The notes under the pieces were generated by a model, which saw only the letters and a program-made list of their open reading frames with translations, was not told where the DNA came from and searched no databases. This document shows positions 1 through 11,675 of a stretch of DNA of 64,000 nt, piece by piece. Positions within the stretch are counted from its first letter, which is position 1. Each line of letters opens with the position of its first letter. A program made the translations under genes and the position numbers. Origin of the DNA: Isoperla grammatica (Eukaryota > Arthropoda > Insecta > Plecoptera > Perlodidae); the NCBI GenBank assembly GCA_945910005.1, contig OX246739.1, positions 41,158,201 to 41,222,200 of the forward strand. Reading direction: 5' to 3'.

Positions 1-555
1 ACAGTGCGTGTCACGCACTCGCTATCCCTTGGCGGCCGCTGCTTGCCCAGTCGTATCAGGCTGCGTACACTCTTCAATGTGGAACTCCTAGGGCAAGACA
101 TGCGTGTTACAGTGCGTGTGTGCGTGTCACGCACTCGCTATCCCTTGGCGGCCGCTGCTTGCCCAGTCGTATCAGGCTGCGTACGCTCTTCAATGTGGAG
201 CTCCTAGGACAAGACATGCGTGTTACAGTGCGTGTGTGCGTGTCACGCACTCGCTATCCCTTGGCGGCCGCTGCTTGCCCAGTCGTATCAGGCTGCGTAC
301 GCTCTTCAATGTGGAGCTCCTAGGGCAAGACATGCGTGTTACAGTGCGTGTGTGCGTGTCACGCACTCGCTATCCCTTGGCGGCCGCTGCTTGCCCAGTC
401 GTATCAGGCTGCGTACGCTCTTCAATGTGGAGCTCCTAGGACAAGACATGCGTGTTACAGTGCGTGTGTGCGTGTCACGCACTCGCTATCCCTTGGCGGC
501 CGCTGCTTGCCCAGTCGTATCAGGTTGCGTACGCGCTTCAATGTGGAGCTCCTAG
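1..555. repeat. 116-bp tandem repeat array (left-truncated)
   Basis: Nearly five head-to-tail copies of a GC-rich 116-bp unit, differing by only a few substitutions. Each unit holds a NotI-like GCGGCCGC octamer and a short inverted repeat (GTGCGTG / CACGCAC). The array ends abruptly near 555 and its left part lies outside the window. Open frames across it exist only because the unit lacks stops in some frames; I regard it as satellite or minisatellite DNA, not coding. Confidence 0.93.
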
Positions 556-2235
556 GACAATTGCTATATCTCCATATAACTGACACACCAACACCTTCGG
601 GCTTTCCTTTCATGCATTCATTTATTCGCTACTTATTAAAGACGTTACATGAAGTTCATTTGGGATTACTTACAGTGATACTAAGGACCTTGAATGGTAC
701 CTACGTTACGTTTTCTTTCTATCTTATTAACATTCTACATACACGTTCTCTCGATATTCAAAGTGTTCACGACCTTCCATTCAGAATAAGTACAAGACGG
801 TAATACTTGAATATTTTACCGGTCTACGAAACAACTTTCATCCTTCGCCTTCTCTCTCTCTAAGCATCTATTATTTTCTTTCCTATTGCACACTTTCTGG
901 TTGTGTTTTCTTCAATTATACTTCTATTAGCATACTATTTTTATTGTTCGCATTATTAACATACTATTTTGTAACTCAATTCTATTAGAAACATAATTTA
1001 TAAATGTAAGTAAAAATCGCCAGCACCAGAGCAAATACATTAGTTACATCATTCAGCTTCCTAGTGTAACTTATATGGTAGTAATAAATTCAATGATTTC
1101 ATGTTTTTGTTAACAGAAAGTGTTATAAGATTAAAATATTATTAATAATAACCTTAGTTCATAGGATTATTATTCATAAGTTCATAAAATTTAACTATAC
1201 TTGTGGGAAATTAAAAATCAAGTGCATATACGTTTTTATCACCACTGTGTATAGCTTTAAACACGGCTCCAATGTCATGTACTCTGCACAGCGCAATGGA
1301 GCTTCATTATGTTAGTTGAGGAGAGAACATGGAAACAGCCGAGGGCTTAGAACAGTTTGCACAGCTAAACAACAGACCATCTAACTCAGTGATATGACTA
1401 CTCCAATCTTATAATAATAGATTGTTTGAAATGTTATAATAATAATAACAGCAATAACGTCAAAAGGATTACTGTACTGGACTAGATCTCAGGTCAATAC
1501 TATACATTTTTCTTAAAGTTATAAGGTATTTACTCAGTTAAAATAAGTGAATTTTTAGGGGGGATATTTTACTAATCGTTATGTGCTTCGCTGTATGCTT
1601 TTATGGCTGCAATGTCGCTGTTTACATATATTACAGTATCATATCGATCGTTTGAAGTCTTCACTCTAGTTATTGAAACAACACCAGGTAAAGTGGAAAC
1701 GAATTGTGAAAAATTCTAAAAATAGCCAATAGAACCGAAGATGAACATAAATACCGCTTTTACTCTAATATAGGTCGCACACTAAGTTTATATTTTGAAA
1801 GCGGTTTTGCATGAATGAATGAAGCCTTCCACACAAAAGTCATCGTGTATGCAGGTCTGTCATTCGAGCAAAGTGGGTTAACATTCATCGCAGAAGGCAG
1901 ACACACTTACTCCACAAGATGCAAAGCAGAGCGTGTTGGCATTATTCGCTGCTGTATTCTGATGTACAGCACTCGGCATGAATAGGACACTCGCGGTAAA
2001 AAAACATAAACATTATATTTAAATCCCAGTTCAATTAAGCGCGGATGCAGAGCTTTTACTCAACAAAACAAAGAATACGCTCCGCGTTAACGGATAAGCG
2101 TACTTGCGGAAATTCAAAAAATTATTAAAAATTATATTTAAATAACGTGTTTTTTTTATGAATTTCTAAAAGTTAAAAATACAGCTGGTGTTCGCACTGT
2201 CCATGTCACTGATTTACATATTTCATATTTAAAAT
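556..2235. other. AT-rich stretch without recognised genes
   Basis: No open frame with protein-like composition, no splice-bounded exon and no clear repeat seen. Only low-complexity AT-rich DNA. Confidence 0.5.
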
Positions 2236-2239
2236 ATCG

Positions 2240-2376
2240 ATCTTTGATTGGTTATCACTCACTCATCGATGGTGTTCGGAGCCTGCATGGTTGACTAAGT
2301 CGCTTTAAATTAAAGTCGCCCACTGAAAATCAGTTGTGACTGAGTGGGTAGACTCTAAATGTGAATTTTTTAATTT
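2240..2376 (+). repeat. Dispersed repeat, copy 1 (SINE-like)
   Basis: About 120 bp here match, in inverted orientation, the segment at 56340-56470, including the shared words GATGGTGTTCG, TTTAAATTAAAGTCG and CTGAGTGGGTAG. The other copy continues into an (ATTT)n tail on its 3' side, which suggests a short retroposon family. Family not recognised. Confidence 0.6.
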
Positions 2377-3285
2377 TCAATTTACACACACATTGCAGTG
2401 GATACTTTCCCACGCCGTTAGACACGAGGTGAAACTTTAAATTCTCTTTAAATTCTAAATTTAAATTTAAACCATGATTGATCTTTTATATTGATAAATA
2501 TCCACATGCTCAGTGATGTTCAATGTGTTCGAGGTCTGTATCTTCGTGTCTCGAGTAATCTGCATACTATTATTATGTGTGATAACAGTAAGGAAACATT
2601 AGGAATTTGTGGATTGCTCTGTTGTCGTGTTGTGTGGTGAGGTTAATTGCGAAATAGAGAACAGGGCTTACGTTGTTGTCAAACTGTTGACGCAAGTAAA
2701 CGCGTTCGGGTCTATTATGACGTGGTTATTATATCTAAGTGATCATTTGCTTCCCTCATTGAAACACGTGTCTTAAACACAGTAACACAATAGACGGATA
2801 ACTGTATTGCGACCCGACTGCGCGGCGGGAACATGATACTGCGCACTAGTGCAAACATTTCGTAGGACGAGATAAATCGGTGTAATATTTAAAAGCTTTG
2901 GTCTTCTCTGGCTACATCGTTAAATAAACGGAATTTAAAGTTTTAAATCGCATTTAATAAAACAAAAATGAAAACCCCTAAAACTAGGAAAACGCTCGTT
3001 TGACGCGTTGATAAGCGAGCGCGTCAATATCTACGAACTTTCTGGCGATAAGTTTTCAATGCTAATACGAACAACAATTAACAACAATTCAAGAATGCGC
3101 ATTGCAAAAATTGTTCTTATTTCCATGCCCATTATACTTTCCGACATTGTTGTATGCATTGCAATGTACGTTGCTAAGAATTTTCGTGGTCATGTTTTCA
3201 ACACGGTCCGCCACCGTTACTAACACTTATTGACAGCAATAGAAATGTAATTTCTGCCTTTAATACGTATCGGATCACGTTTACA
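2377..3285. other. No recognised feature
   Basis: AT-rich, no supported exon on either strand. The short open frame at 3008-3223 lacks splice context and protein-like features. Confidence 0.45.
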
Positions 3286-3289
3286 TTAG

Positions 3290-3690
3290 TATATTCGTGA
3301 CCGGACAAAAAATTACTATAAGATAGCCACCTCACATTTTGCCGTTACTGCGTTTTAGAAAAATATGTTCGAGTAACTTTCGTGTAACTTTGCCAATATT
3401 TATCAGATCGCCATAACCTGAACATATTCGTGATCGGAAAAAGCTTTACAAAAATATGGCTATCTCACATTTTGCCGCCATTTTGTTTTAGAAAAATATT
3501 TGGCAGTAACTATGGTGTAACTTTGTAACTTTTCGAACGATTTTGCCTCAAAACTATACACCTTCAATCCACATCGAGGCTTGTGGATGGTCCAAATTTC
3601 AAGTTGATCTGACTTTCCGTTCGACCGCTATCGACGGACATAAAAAAAAAAAAAAAAAAAAACAAACAAACAAACAAACAAACAAACAAA
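3290..3690 (+). repeat. Diverged 134-bp duplication followed by poly-A/(CAAA)n tail
   Basis: Two diverged copies about 134 bp apart (both contain ATATTCGTGA, CTCACATTTTGCCG and GTGTAACTTTG). They are followed by a block ending in about 20 A and a (CAAA)n run at 3641-3690. The A-rich/CAAA tail is what non-LTR retroposon 3' ends often show, so this may be a LINE or SINE 3' fragment; family unknown. Confidence 0.5.
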
Positions 3691-3699
3691 AAAACAGAA

Positions 3700-4810
3700 C
3701 GAAGTGCCATAAGAGTCAAGTGGAAACGCTCACTTCGCTCGCTTAATTATTTTATTTTTTAATAATCAAGCTCTCAATACATTCTTAACTAATGCTCACT
3801 TATATTTGTTATACTTTATAGTCTGAAGTACCGGTATACTTTTTCTGTCGCATTCGTTGCTATAAATCCACACCAATCAATTATTCTGCTATCATTGCGA
3901 GCACATCACTCTTCGCATTCTTTTCAGAATAAGACAATATTTTACAGAAGCATTCAATACTTTAAAGTGTTTTTGTCTAGTGGAAATTCTACTCTTATAT
4001 AGAAAACTGTATTAATTATGAAAACAGTACCGCAGTTCAATACTCTAGAATATTGATGTATTTAAAGTTAAGAATGAACGAGGGGTTTGTTTTTACTCGA
4101 AAGATTCTCTCTTGTCGGAGCTCCTGAACATTTCCAAACTCTGTATTATGAAAAGTGGATACGAGTTTATAGTGTGAGAGCAAGTTTGTTTTATAGATTA
4201 TGCACCACAAAAACTTTGCAAAATCGACCGCACCTTACTTTACATGCGTAGTAGGCCTCACAACGAGCGGCCAACCGAACTAACTCAATAACCGATGCCC
4301 CCTCGCTCTCCCAACATCCACTAACTATCCGCAAGACTGAATAAAAATAACAATTACTTTTTACTTTTTCTTTGGAAAACTAATATCATAACGTTATAAA
4401 CTAATTATATTAATATTTAAATGTATTATATAAACTGGCCTTCTCCCCCCCCTTCCCACCCCCCTCCATGTCGCACTAACTCCTCCATATAACACAGGCT
4501 AAACTAACTTAGCACTAACAAATCGTCACCAAGGTTAGTGCTCATAAGTGTCACTGTATTTTTTTTTTTTTTTTTTTTTATTTTTACATTACATGTTAGG
4601 GAAAGTGTTTACCTTGAACCACAATAGCAGCCGATCAGCTTGGGCATTGGGTTTGCAAACCCAATGGCTCGGGCTCACGTCCTTGAAGAAAAGATGGCCT
4701 CTAATTATTACGATGGTGACAGCTTAGAATATCCAACCTTCTTGACAATGATCACGTACATCGTTTACATCAGTGACTTTATGAACATCTCTCTGTATAC
4801 ACTATTTTAA
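3700..4810. other. No recognised gene; homopolymer tracts
   Basis: AT-rich DNA with a C-rich run near 4446-4466 and a T tract at 4560-4578. No supported exon. Confidence 0.45.
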
Positions 4811-4812
4811 TC

Positions 4813-5039
4813 ATGACCGTACAAATAATCTGGTAGGCCCTACCATATTATTACGCCTGGCCGTACAGTTGGTACAGTTTTCAGTGACCGTACGATTAAT
4901 TTTACACTATTGTTACGGCGCGCCTCCATCCAATCAAATCATTGACCGTACGAATAATTTTGCACTATTATTACGGCTGACCGTACGAATATCCACAGCC
5001 ATATTTGTATATCTAGCACCTATCGATAGGTGCTAGATA
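4813..5039. repeat. Clustered CCGTACG palindromes and a perfect 30-bp palindrome
   Basis: Several copies of a module with inverted ends, CCGTACGAATAAT ... ATTATTACGG, lie between 4813 and 4990. They are followed at 5010-5039 by a perfect palindrome (two 15-bp halves meeting at ATCGAT, containing CTAG on each side). Probably remnants of a foldback element. Confidence 0.6.
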
Positions 5040-5199
5040 CACAAAGCCTAGACCTATATAAACAACTTTTAGGCTCTAGGCCTAGTTAGAATGGGCTAGG
5101 GTACCTAGCCTAGCCCTAAGCCTAGACACACATACTGCAGCCTACTAGACCAGATAGGCCCTCGAACCCTTTCTTAAACTCAAAGATGCTTGGGCTTAA

Positions 5200-5531
5200 A
5201 GCCGGGTTTATATAAAGTCACAAGGATTATGGTTTAGTTATAGGCCCTAAGCCGAGTTGAAAGATAGGGATCACACACAATGGTTCACACAAACTCGTCA
5301 TTGCAATAGTCATAGTCGTAGTCACAAGCGAGTTGAAAAATGTTCAACTCTCTTATTGCAATACCATATTCCTTGTGACGGACCAATCAGGGGTTGAAAC
5401 GTCACTACTCGCTCATAACAAGCCAATGAAATGCCATAAACATTGAATCAGTGCTAGGCCTACAGAGCTTATACCTTATTGCAATTCCATACGACTAGAA
5501 CAAAACCTTGTGACTTTATATAAACTCGGCT
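5200..5531. mobile_element. MITE with TAA target duplication
   Basis: The left end AGCCGGGTTTATATAAAGTC and right end are about 28-bp inverted repeats. The trinucleotide TAA stands immediately outside both ends (5197-5199 and 5532-5534), which fits PIF/Harbinger-type 3-bp duplications of TWA. No transposase frame inside, so non-autonomous. It lies within a CTAG/AGGCCTAGG-rich stretch (about 5040-5890). Confidence 0.65.
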
Positions 5532-5534
5532 TAA

Positions 5535-6105
5535 CAACTAGAGTCCTAGCTCCCTACCTACTAGTCCTATAGGTACTTACCTAGAGACAGAAGCTTGAAA
5601 ACGGAGGCCTAGTAGTTACTTGTCATTTGACATGCCCACCAGATTCAGAAAGGTACCGTCTTGGTACTAAGAAGTAGGTGTAGCCTAGTATTATCTTTGG
5701 TCTTGGCCGGCGACATGTTCTTAGTCACCGGAAGTCTTATTACGAATCACCAATAACAAAACGGTTGATGATCTAAGACTCAAAGAGTGTGAATAACCCC
5801 CGAGGCCAACGATGACAACACCCACAAAGCTAGGCCTAGGCCTAGGCTAGGCCCTTCCCCCTCCGATTTACAGTACGCTACTCTACCTAGGCATAATACA
5901 ATGAATAAATTGCCTCAAATGTCACTCATAATTAAGCCCTATCAATATTGAAAACTTAATTAATCGCTGCCTAATATGAGGTAGACATACATAACGGTAG
6001 TTTAACAAGTGTTTCCTACTGTACGCAGGTCTAGACCATCTCCATTGTTGAAGCCTGCGACACCGCTGTTGACCGCTAGGCATTCGGGTGTAGCCCAATC
6101 GATCT
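5535..6105. other. CTAG-rich DNA without recognised genes
   Basis: The region repeats words such as CCTAGGCCTAGG and contains no supported exon. It ends at a (GGTA)n run that adjoins the LINE. Confidence 0.45.
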
Positions 6106-6106
6106 A

Positions 6107-8690
6107 GGTAGGTAGGTAGGTAGGTAGGTAGGTAGTTTTTTTATTTTTCCACTTTTTTAAAATTACATTACAAATTATGTGTATTGGCCCCCAAAGAGAC
6201 ATGTGTCTCGCTGGAGGGGGCCTTTAGAATGAGAGTATACACATGACGGATGATATAGAAACATACATAGCCTACTGTTTCTAAAGTAATGCAGGACAAA
6301 CACTAAAACTAAACAGAAAACAAACTAAATATAGACATCATGAATAGAAAAAAAAAAAAAATACAAAATATGAATGTGTACTGCCTCATTTGGCCCAAGA
6401 CACAGATTGAAATTTATATGACAAAATGAATAAGTTGTATGCATATAGTAGTAGTTACAGTAGTACAGTGAACAGTATACAGTGTGCAGTGAAACGTCTT
6501 TATAACATACGTCGTTATGTACATGATGACCGGTATATAACTACTGTTTTGGAGGTCGCAAAAGCTTAATATACTTGTAACTGTACCATCTTCATAAAGA
6601 GATACTCAAATAATAATCTTGTCCCAGAGAGTTTGATATAAGCTAAAGAAGTTTCACTGTATTACAACCTACAAATTTAGTTACATTAATTCTTAAACAT
6701 CAAAATTTCACAACCATGTATTTGTATTATATCGGTTTTATATTGACATTTGACAATTGGGAAATACAAAAACTAAATTGAAAAATATTATGAGAATGAT
6801 AAGAGAAGAGAAATGCACGTTATATAAAGCAAAATTATAACAGCTAAAAAATGTTAACTTAGGTATGTATTAATTGAGAAGCCACACTTTTAATTTGGTT
6901 TTGAAGCTTGATATTATACTCTTTTTAATGTCGGTAAGTTTAATGGTCTCAGGGAGATTGTTATATATTTGGTAACCCCTGAAGTTGATTGAGTTCTTAC
7001 CATAGTTAGTGTGTACAGGATTAAGATAGAGGTTCCCTCTGGTCCGTGTATTATAGTTATGATTTTGCTGACTGGGGGTGTTAGTTGTGTAAATGAGTGC
7101 ATGCATATATTTATGTATCATGATACAGTTTTCATAGCGATTTATGAGTTCGATATTGAGTATGTTGTAATTTTTATAAAGCGAAATTGTGGGGGTACGG
7201 AAATGAAGGTTGTATATGTTCTTGATTGCTTTGTTTTGAAGGACTTTCAGGTGTTGTAGATGTATTTGATATGCGTTGCCCCATATAATATTTAAATATT
7301 GTAGGTGTGAATGTATAATGGAGAAATATATAACCCTTTTAATGGTATGTGGGATGTATGTCGACATTTTGTAGAGAATACCTACGACTGGAGAAATTTT
7401 TTGAGAGACGTTGGAGATGTGAACATCCCATTTTAGATATTTATCAATGTAGAGTCCTAGAAATTTAACAAAGTTTACCTCAGATATTTGGATGCCATCG
7501 ATTGATATTATGCTGTTGTGTGTTCGATTTTTTTTAGTCGTTGAGATTATCATATAATTTGTCTTTTTAGCATTAAGGGTCAGTTTGTTTATTTTAAAAA
7601 AATTGGACAGTAGGTTAAGGTCATGTTGCATATCTTCCAAAAGACTCTGCAGGTTGGGGCCAAAATAAAAGATCGATGAGTCATCTGCAAACAGTCTCAG
7701 AATACCTCTCAGTTTCAAATATCCAATGTTATTTATATATACTAGAAAAAGGATTGGTCCAAGCACTGATCCCTGGGGAACACCAATAGAAATGTCCTTG
7801 TGTACACTGCAAGTGTTGGATAGGCTAACAAATTGTCTTCTATTAGAGAGAAAGCTTCGAAACCAATCTAAGGGTAAACCTCGTATCCCTGCTTTTTCCA
7901 GTTTGTTTAGTAATATGTTGTGATTAACCGTATCGAAAGCCTTACTAAGGTCTAAAAAAACACCGGCTGTGTGATTGCCTTTGTCTAACTGAAATTGTAT
8001 ATCAGTTATTACGTCAGTCGCTGCTGTTGTGGTGTTTGAATTTTTGCGGAAACCATATTGACGAGTGTAGAAGAAGTTTGTTTTTTCTAAAAAAAATGTC
8101 CAGTCTCTTCTTAACGATGTGCTCTAGTAATTTTGAAAAAGTTGGTAGAATGGAGATTGGACGGTAATTAGAAACATCAGCTCTACTTCCTGATTTAAAG
8201 ATTGGCACCACCCTGGCAGTCTTCAGCCTGGAAGGAAATGTCCCGGTGGCGAATGATTTGTTTATAATGCTGGCTAGGTGAGGCGCTATGATAGATTTAG
8301 CTACTATTACTGCTTTGGAGGGGATGTTATCGTAGCCAGTACTTTTGTTTGGACCTAGTTTTTGATTTATCATGTCGACAACTTCATCAGCGTTAGTAGG
8401 GCCAAGAAAAAAAGAGTTCTTGCATGCTTTTGGTTCAGGTATGGTGCCAATAACTGGAACAGCAATTTTACTTGATAGGGTAGACCCAATGGTAGTAAAG
8501 AAGTCGTTGAAGACATTTGCAATTTCTTGTTGGTCAGTGACCGTATGATTACTATCGTTAATTAATTTACCACACTGTTCCTTACTTTTGCTAGTTCTGT
8601 TAAAAAGTATCTGGTTAATTATTTTCCAAGTTTCCTTTCCGTTACCAAACGCTTCTGTGATTTTGGGGACAGGGACTGAGTGGTTCTTTT
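6107..8690 (-). mobile_element. 5'-truncated non-LTR retrotransposon (CR1/Jockey-type LINE)
   Basis: Minus-strand element. Its 3' end is at the low coordinate: an AATAAA-like signal and A run at 6136-6150 followed by a (CTAC)n tail at 6107-6135. The 3' UTR carries a GC-rich inverted repeat near 6185-6222 (GGCCCCC / GGGGGCC), a plausible hairpin. The reverse-transcriptase frame lies upstream; the endonuclease domain and 5' UTR are missing, as is usual after incomplete reverse transcription. Simple-repeat tails are known for CR1/L2-like clades, which fits the protein. Confidence 0.85.
6870..8690 (-). pseudogene. LINE reverse transcriptase, partial and frameshifted
   Basis: Encodes the C-terminal part of a LINE ORF2. 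In order on the minus strand: a segment with GKETWK, the fingers motif NYRPISILP (near 8155-8180), FLDLSKAFDTVNH with the first catalytic Asp, GVPQGSVLGPILF (near 7750-7790), the catalytic FADDSS (near 7690), then a C-terminal domain with NYNTR and FRGYQIYNNLP. The reading frame changes in an 8-base homopolymer at 8089-8096: upstream frame runs to NKLLLHSS, while RQYGFRKNSN continues in another frame. One base removed or added restores continuity, so this is either a decayed copy or a homopolymer sequencing error. An in-frame TAA stands near 8693. The apurinic endonuclease domain is absent, so the copy cannot be autonomous. Clade assignment (CR1-like or Jockey-like) is by general resemblance only. 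Confidence 0.88.
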
Positions 8691-9165
8691 AATTTACTTT
8701 TTAAGGGGATTTCGGCTTGTGCAGTTATATTCCCATCTTAGTTATGCGAAGTATCTACCACCTTGAGTAGCAGTGCGGTAAACAGCGCTCTGAAAGCCAT
8801 TGAGTTATCACGAGAGGTGAGAAGTCAATTGTGTCAAAACGTCTCTGGTGATGCCGACTGGAAGGGATGAGTAACCAAACTAACAATTTTGAGCTTTTAC
8901 GATAAACTATATTCAGTCTGAAATTGTTAAGGGGATTAGGGTTGATTGGCAGGTGGAAAATTAAAGGCTTTACTTAGGCCAATAAATATCATGAGGCTAT
9001 TTGCCGCTCTGCTTCTCAAGGCAGAAAATAAGAATTGTCAGCGGGCGATTTTATTTACCACCTTTAACAAGCGCAGGCCGAGCGAGTGTTCAGATCGCGT
9101 CGGCCCTTCTATTCATGTGGAACACATAATTATTTTGTTCGATAGTGTGTTGAAGGGTCGACGGT
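8691..9165. other. No recognised feature
   Basis: Sequence between the truncated LINE end and a small hairpin region. No supported exon. Confidence 0.4.
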
Positions 9166-9170
9166 CATAC

Positions 9171-9250
9171 ATCCCCATACACGTTATAGTTTGCCGGAAG
9201 GTTTGCGTCCGGTCAACGCTTGCCTTCCGGTTAGTCGTAACGTGTATGGA
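9171..9250. repeat. Short inverted repeat
   Basis: CATACACGTTA...CCGGAAGG is repeated in inverted form within about 80 bp. A related word, GTAACGTACATGGGGA, lies just beyond the right end of the foldback element (11380-11397), so the large element may have inserted into an older hairpin repeat. Confidence 0.45.
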
Positions 9251-9484
9251 TGAGCATTTCGGCCGAAAGGTTTGACCTCAAATCGAGCCTCCGAAAAATC
9301 TGAGGTCTCTTGATTTTTTACCGGGAGGCAGCCAAGATTTTTGTTGTATCAGTGCGTCAATTCAGGGGCAATTAACACCACATCTTCTTCCAATAACATG
9401 ATGAGATCGCGACTGAAAATGAGAGGCAGCCTGCTGTAAAATCTGATGCGTGTGTGCGAATCTATAGAGGACACAAGTTTAACT

Positions 9485-11343
9485 TTAAAGGCCCACTAAA
9501 CCCTCACATTTCGTTTAAAACGTGTAATTGTAAGCCTAATCTGTAACGGTTAGTGCATGTGTCAAGTTGCCTAGTGTATCAGGGCTCTTGCAATCCAAGA
9601 AAAAGTGTTTCGCCCCAGGCGTTGTGACGTCGACCAAACTACGCGCTACTCGCTGCATATGGAGCATCCTCTGTGTTTCGAGGCCCGCGCAAATATATCT
9701 CGTCGTCCAGACCCACCTAATTCAATTGAGCACAAATCGGACATACCACTGAATTCGTCTTACTTCGGTCTACACGATGAATGTTTAAACAACCTTCTAC
9801 CATTTATGCAACTTATTCTATAAAATGTGAAACATGAAGCATTTACCACATAATTTAGTTGGAAACACAACCAATTTCAAGCTAATGTTATGAGAAAGTA
9901 GCTTTAAAAATCAGAAGTCCAACCAACCTATCATGTTAACTGATATGTTTAGATATTACAAGCAGAAAACCAGCAAGAAATTGATGAACATTTGGCCGAT
10001 TATCGTGTGTATATAACAACGCGTGTAGCGGCCTATTGCCTGATACATCCGCGAATATATCGAGTGAGCTGCGTAGATCGAGATCAGTCAAACTACTAGT
10101 CTTTACTATCGACTATAAAAACATTGTATTGATTTTGTCTTGCGTTGTATATGTATAGTCATATAAAAATGAGTGAGTGGGATTTCTACCAGTCAGGCCT
10201 GGAAATAATAATAATAACTGATACAAATATATTACATAGGCCTAAAGAACACGTCAAAACTACAATAGTCGTGTGTGTCATGGTTTGGTTGTGTGCGTGT
10301 GCGTGATTTACATATTATTCGTGTTTGCATCATTACAATTATTATTATTGTTATTATTGGTGGTATTATTACTTTCATTATTACATTACATTATTATTAA
10401 TATATATCGACTTTATTTTATTATTGGCATCAATGGAAATTCTGTAACTAAAAATTGCCGGAAACTAACATTACAAATCTTGATAACCGCAATACTTATA
10501 TTAATAATATCAGGTTCAAGCTGTTTTGTATCTTCTTAATAACTGTAGTATTATTTTGTATTTCAAATTCAAAATATAGTTTGCTCAGTTATTCTAAGTT
10601 ATTTTATGCGCTTTTTTATTTTTTTGTATTAAAGTATCGATAGCAATAGATTGAGACATACAACAACTAATAAGTTTATAGTTGAAACATTTTATTTTGT
10701 ACAATGTACAAATGCGTTGATGTTTTCAGCCAAGCTATTAAAAGCTTGACAGGCCATGCGGCTTTGCCCGCGCTCACCGAGTCGTACTCCGCGGCAGTGA
10801 ACGGACAACACGCATTATTATATACATACGATAATCAGCTAAGCTTTCATCAATTTCTTGCTGGTTTTCTGCTTATATTATCCTGATATATCAGTTAACA
10901 TGATAGGCTGGTTGGAATTCTGATTTTTAAAGCGAGCTCCTCATTACATTTGCTTGAAATTAGTTGTGTTTTCATCTAAATTATGTGGTAATGGCTTTAT
11001 GTTTAACATTTTATAGAATAAGTTGCATAAATGGTAGAAGGTTGTTTAAACATTCATCGTGTAGACCAAAGTAAGACGAATTCAGTGGTATGTCCGATTT
11101 GTGCTCAATTGAATTAGGTGGGTCTGGACGACGAGATATATTTGCGCGGGCCTCGAAACACAGAGGATGCTCCATATGCTACGCGCTAGTTTGGTCGACG
11201 TCACAACGCCTGGGGCGAAACACTTTTTCTTGGATTGCAAGAGCCCTGATACACTAGGCAACTTGACACATGCACTAGCCGTTACAGATTAGGCTTACAA
11301 TTACACGTTTTAAACGAAATGTGAGGGTTTAGTGGGCCTTTAA
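9485..11343. mobile_element. Foldback DNA element with TTAA ends
   Basis: The left arm (about 9489-10030) and right arm (about 10800-11339) are diverged inverted copies of each other, roughly 545 bp each, with shared words such as ACTGAATTCGTCTTAC and CCAGCAAGAAATTGATGA. TTAA stands at both outer edges (9485-9488 and 11340-11343), and the termini read AGGCCCACTAAACC. TTAA duplication is the hallmark of piggyBac-type transposition. The 770-bp centre contains no transposase frame, so it is non-autonomous. Confidence 0.8.
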
Positions 11344-11675
11344 GTGTCTTCGCCGAGAGACGCGTCTTCCGGTAAACCGTAACGTACATGGGGACTACGT
11401 GTTATACTCTCTCGACCAAGGCCATAACTGCTGACTATTCTCCAGTTGCAAAGTACTTTAGATATGACCTAGGCTGTCTAGCTAGGGCATCTGCCATTAC
11501 CACGATTTGACCGCTAACGATTTTATTGTAATTATGCTAGGTAGAATGAAGCAACCCAGAATAGAGTGCAGTTATACCAATACTAACTCAAGCTCTGAAC
11601 ATATCCCTACGTATCGGTATACCGGTTTCAAATAGATGCCAAGCGCTATGTACTCGTTAAGAATGACGTCAGAAT
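11344..11675. other. Unique spacer before the satellite
   Basis: Non-repetitive DNA. A partial TGACGTCAG-containing fragment near 11660 resembles the end of a degenerate satellite monomer. Confidence 0.4.

Noticed and set aside
1..803. Overlapping frames of 67-155 codons
   Set aside because: They follow the 116-bp repeat period and carry no domain features.
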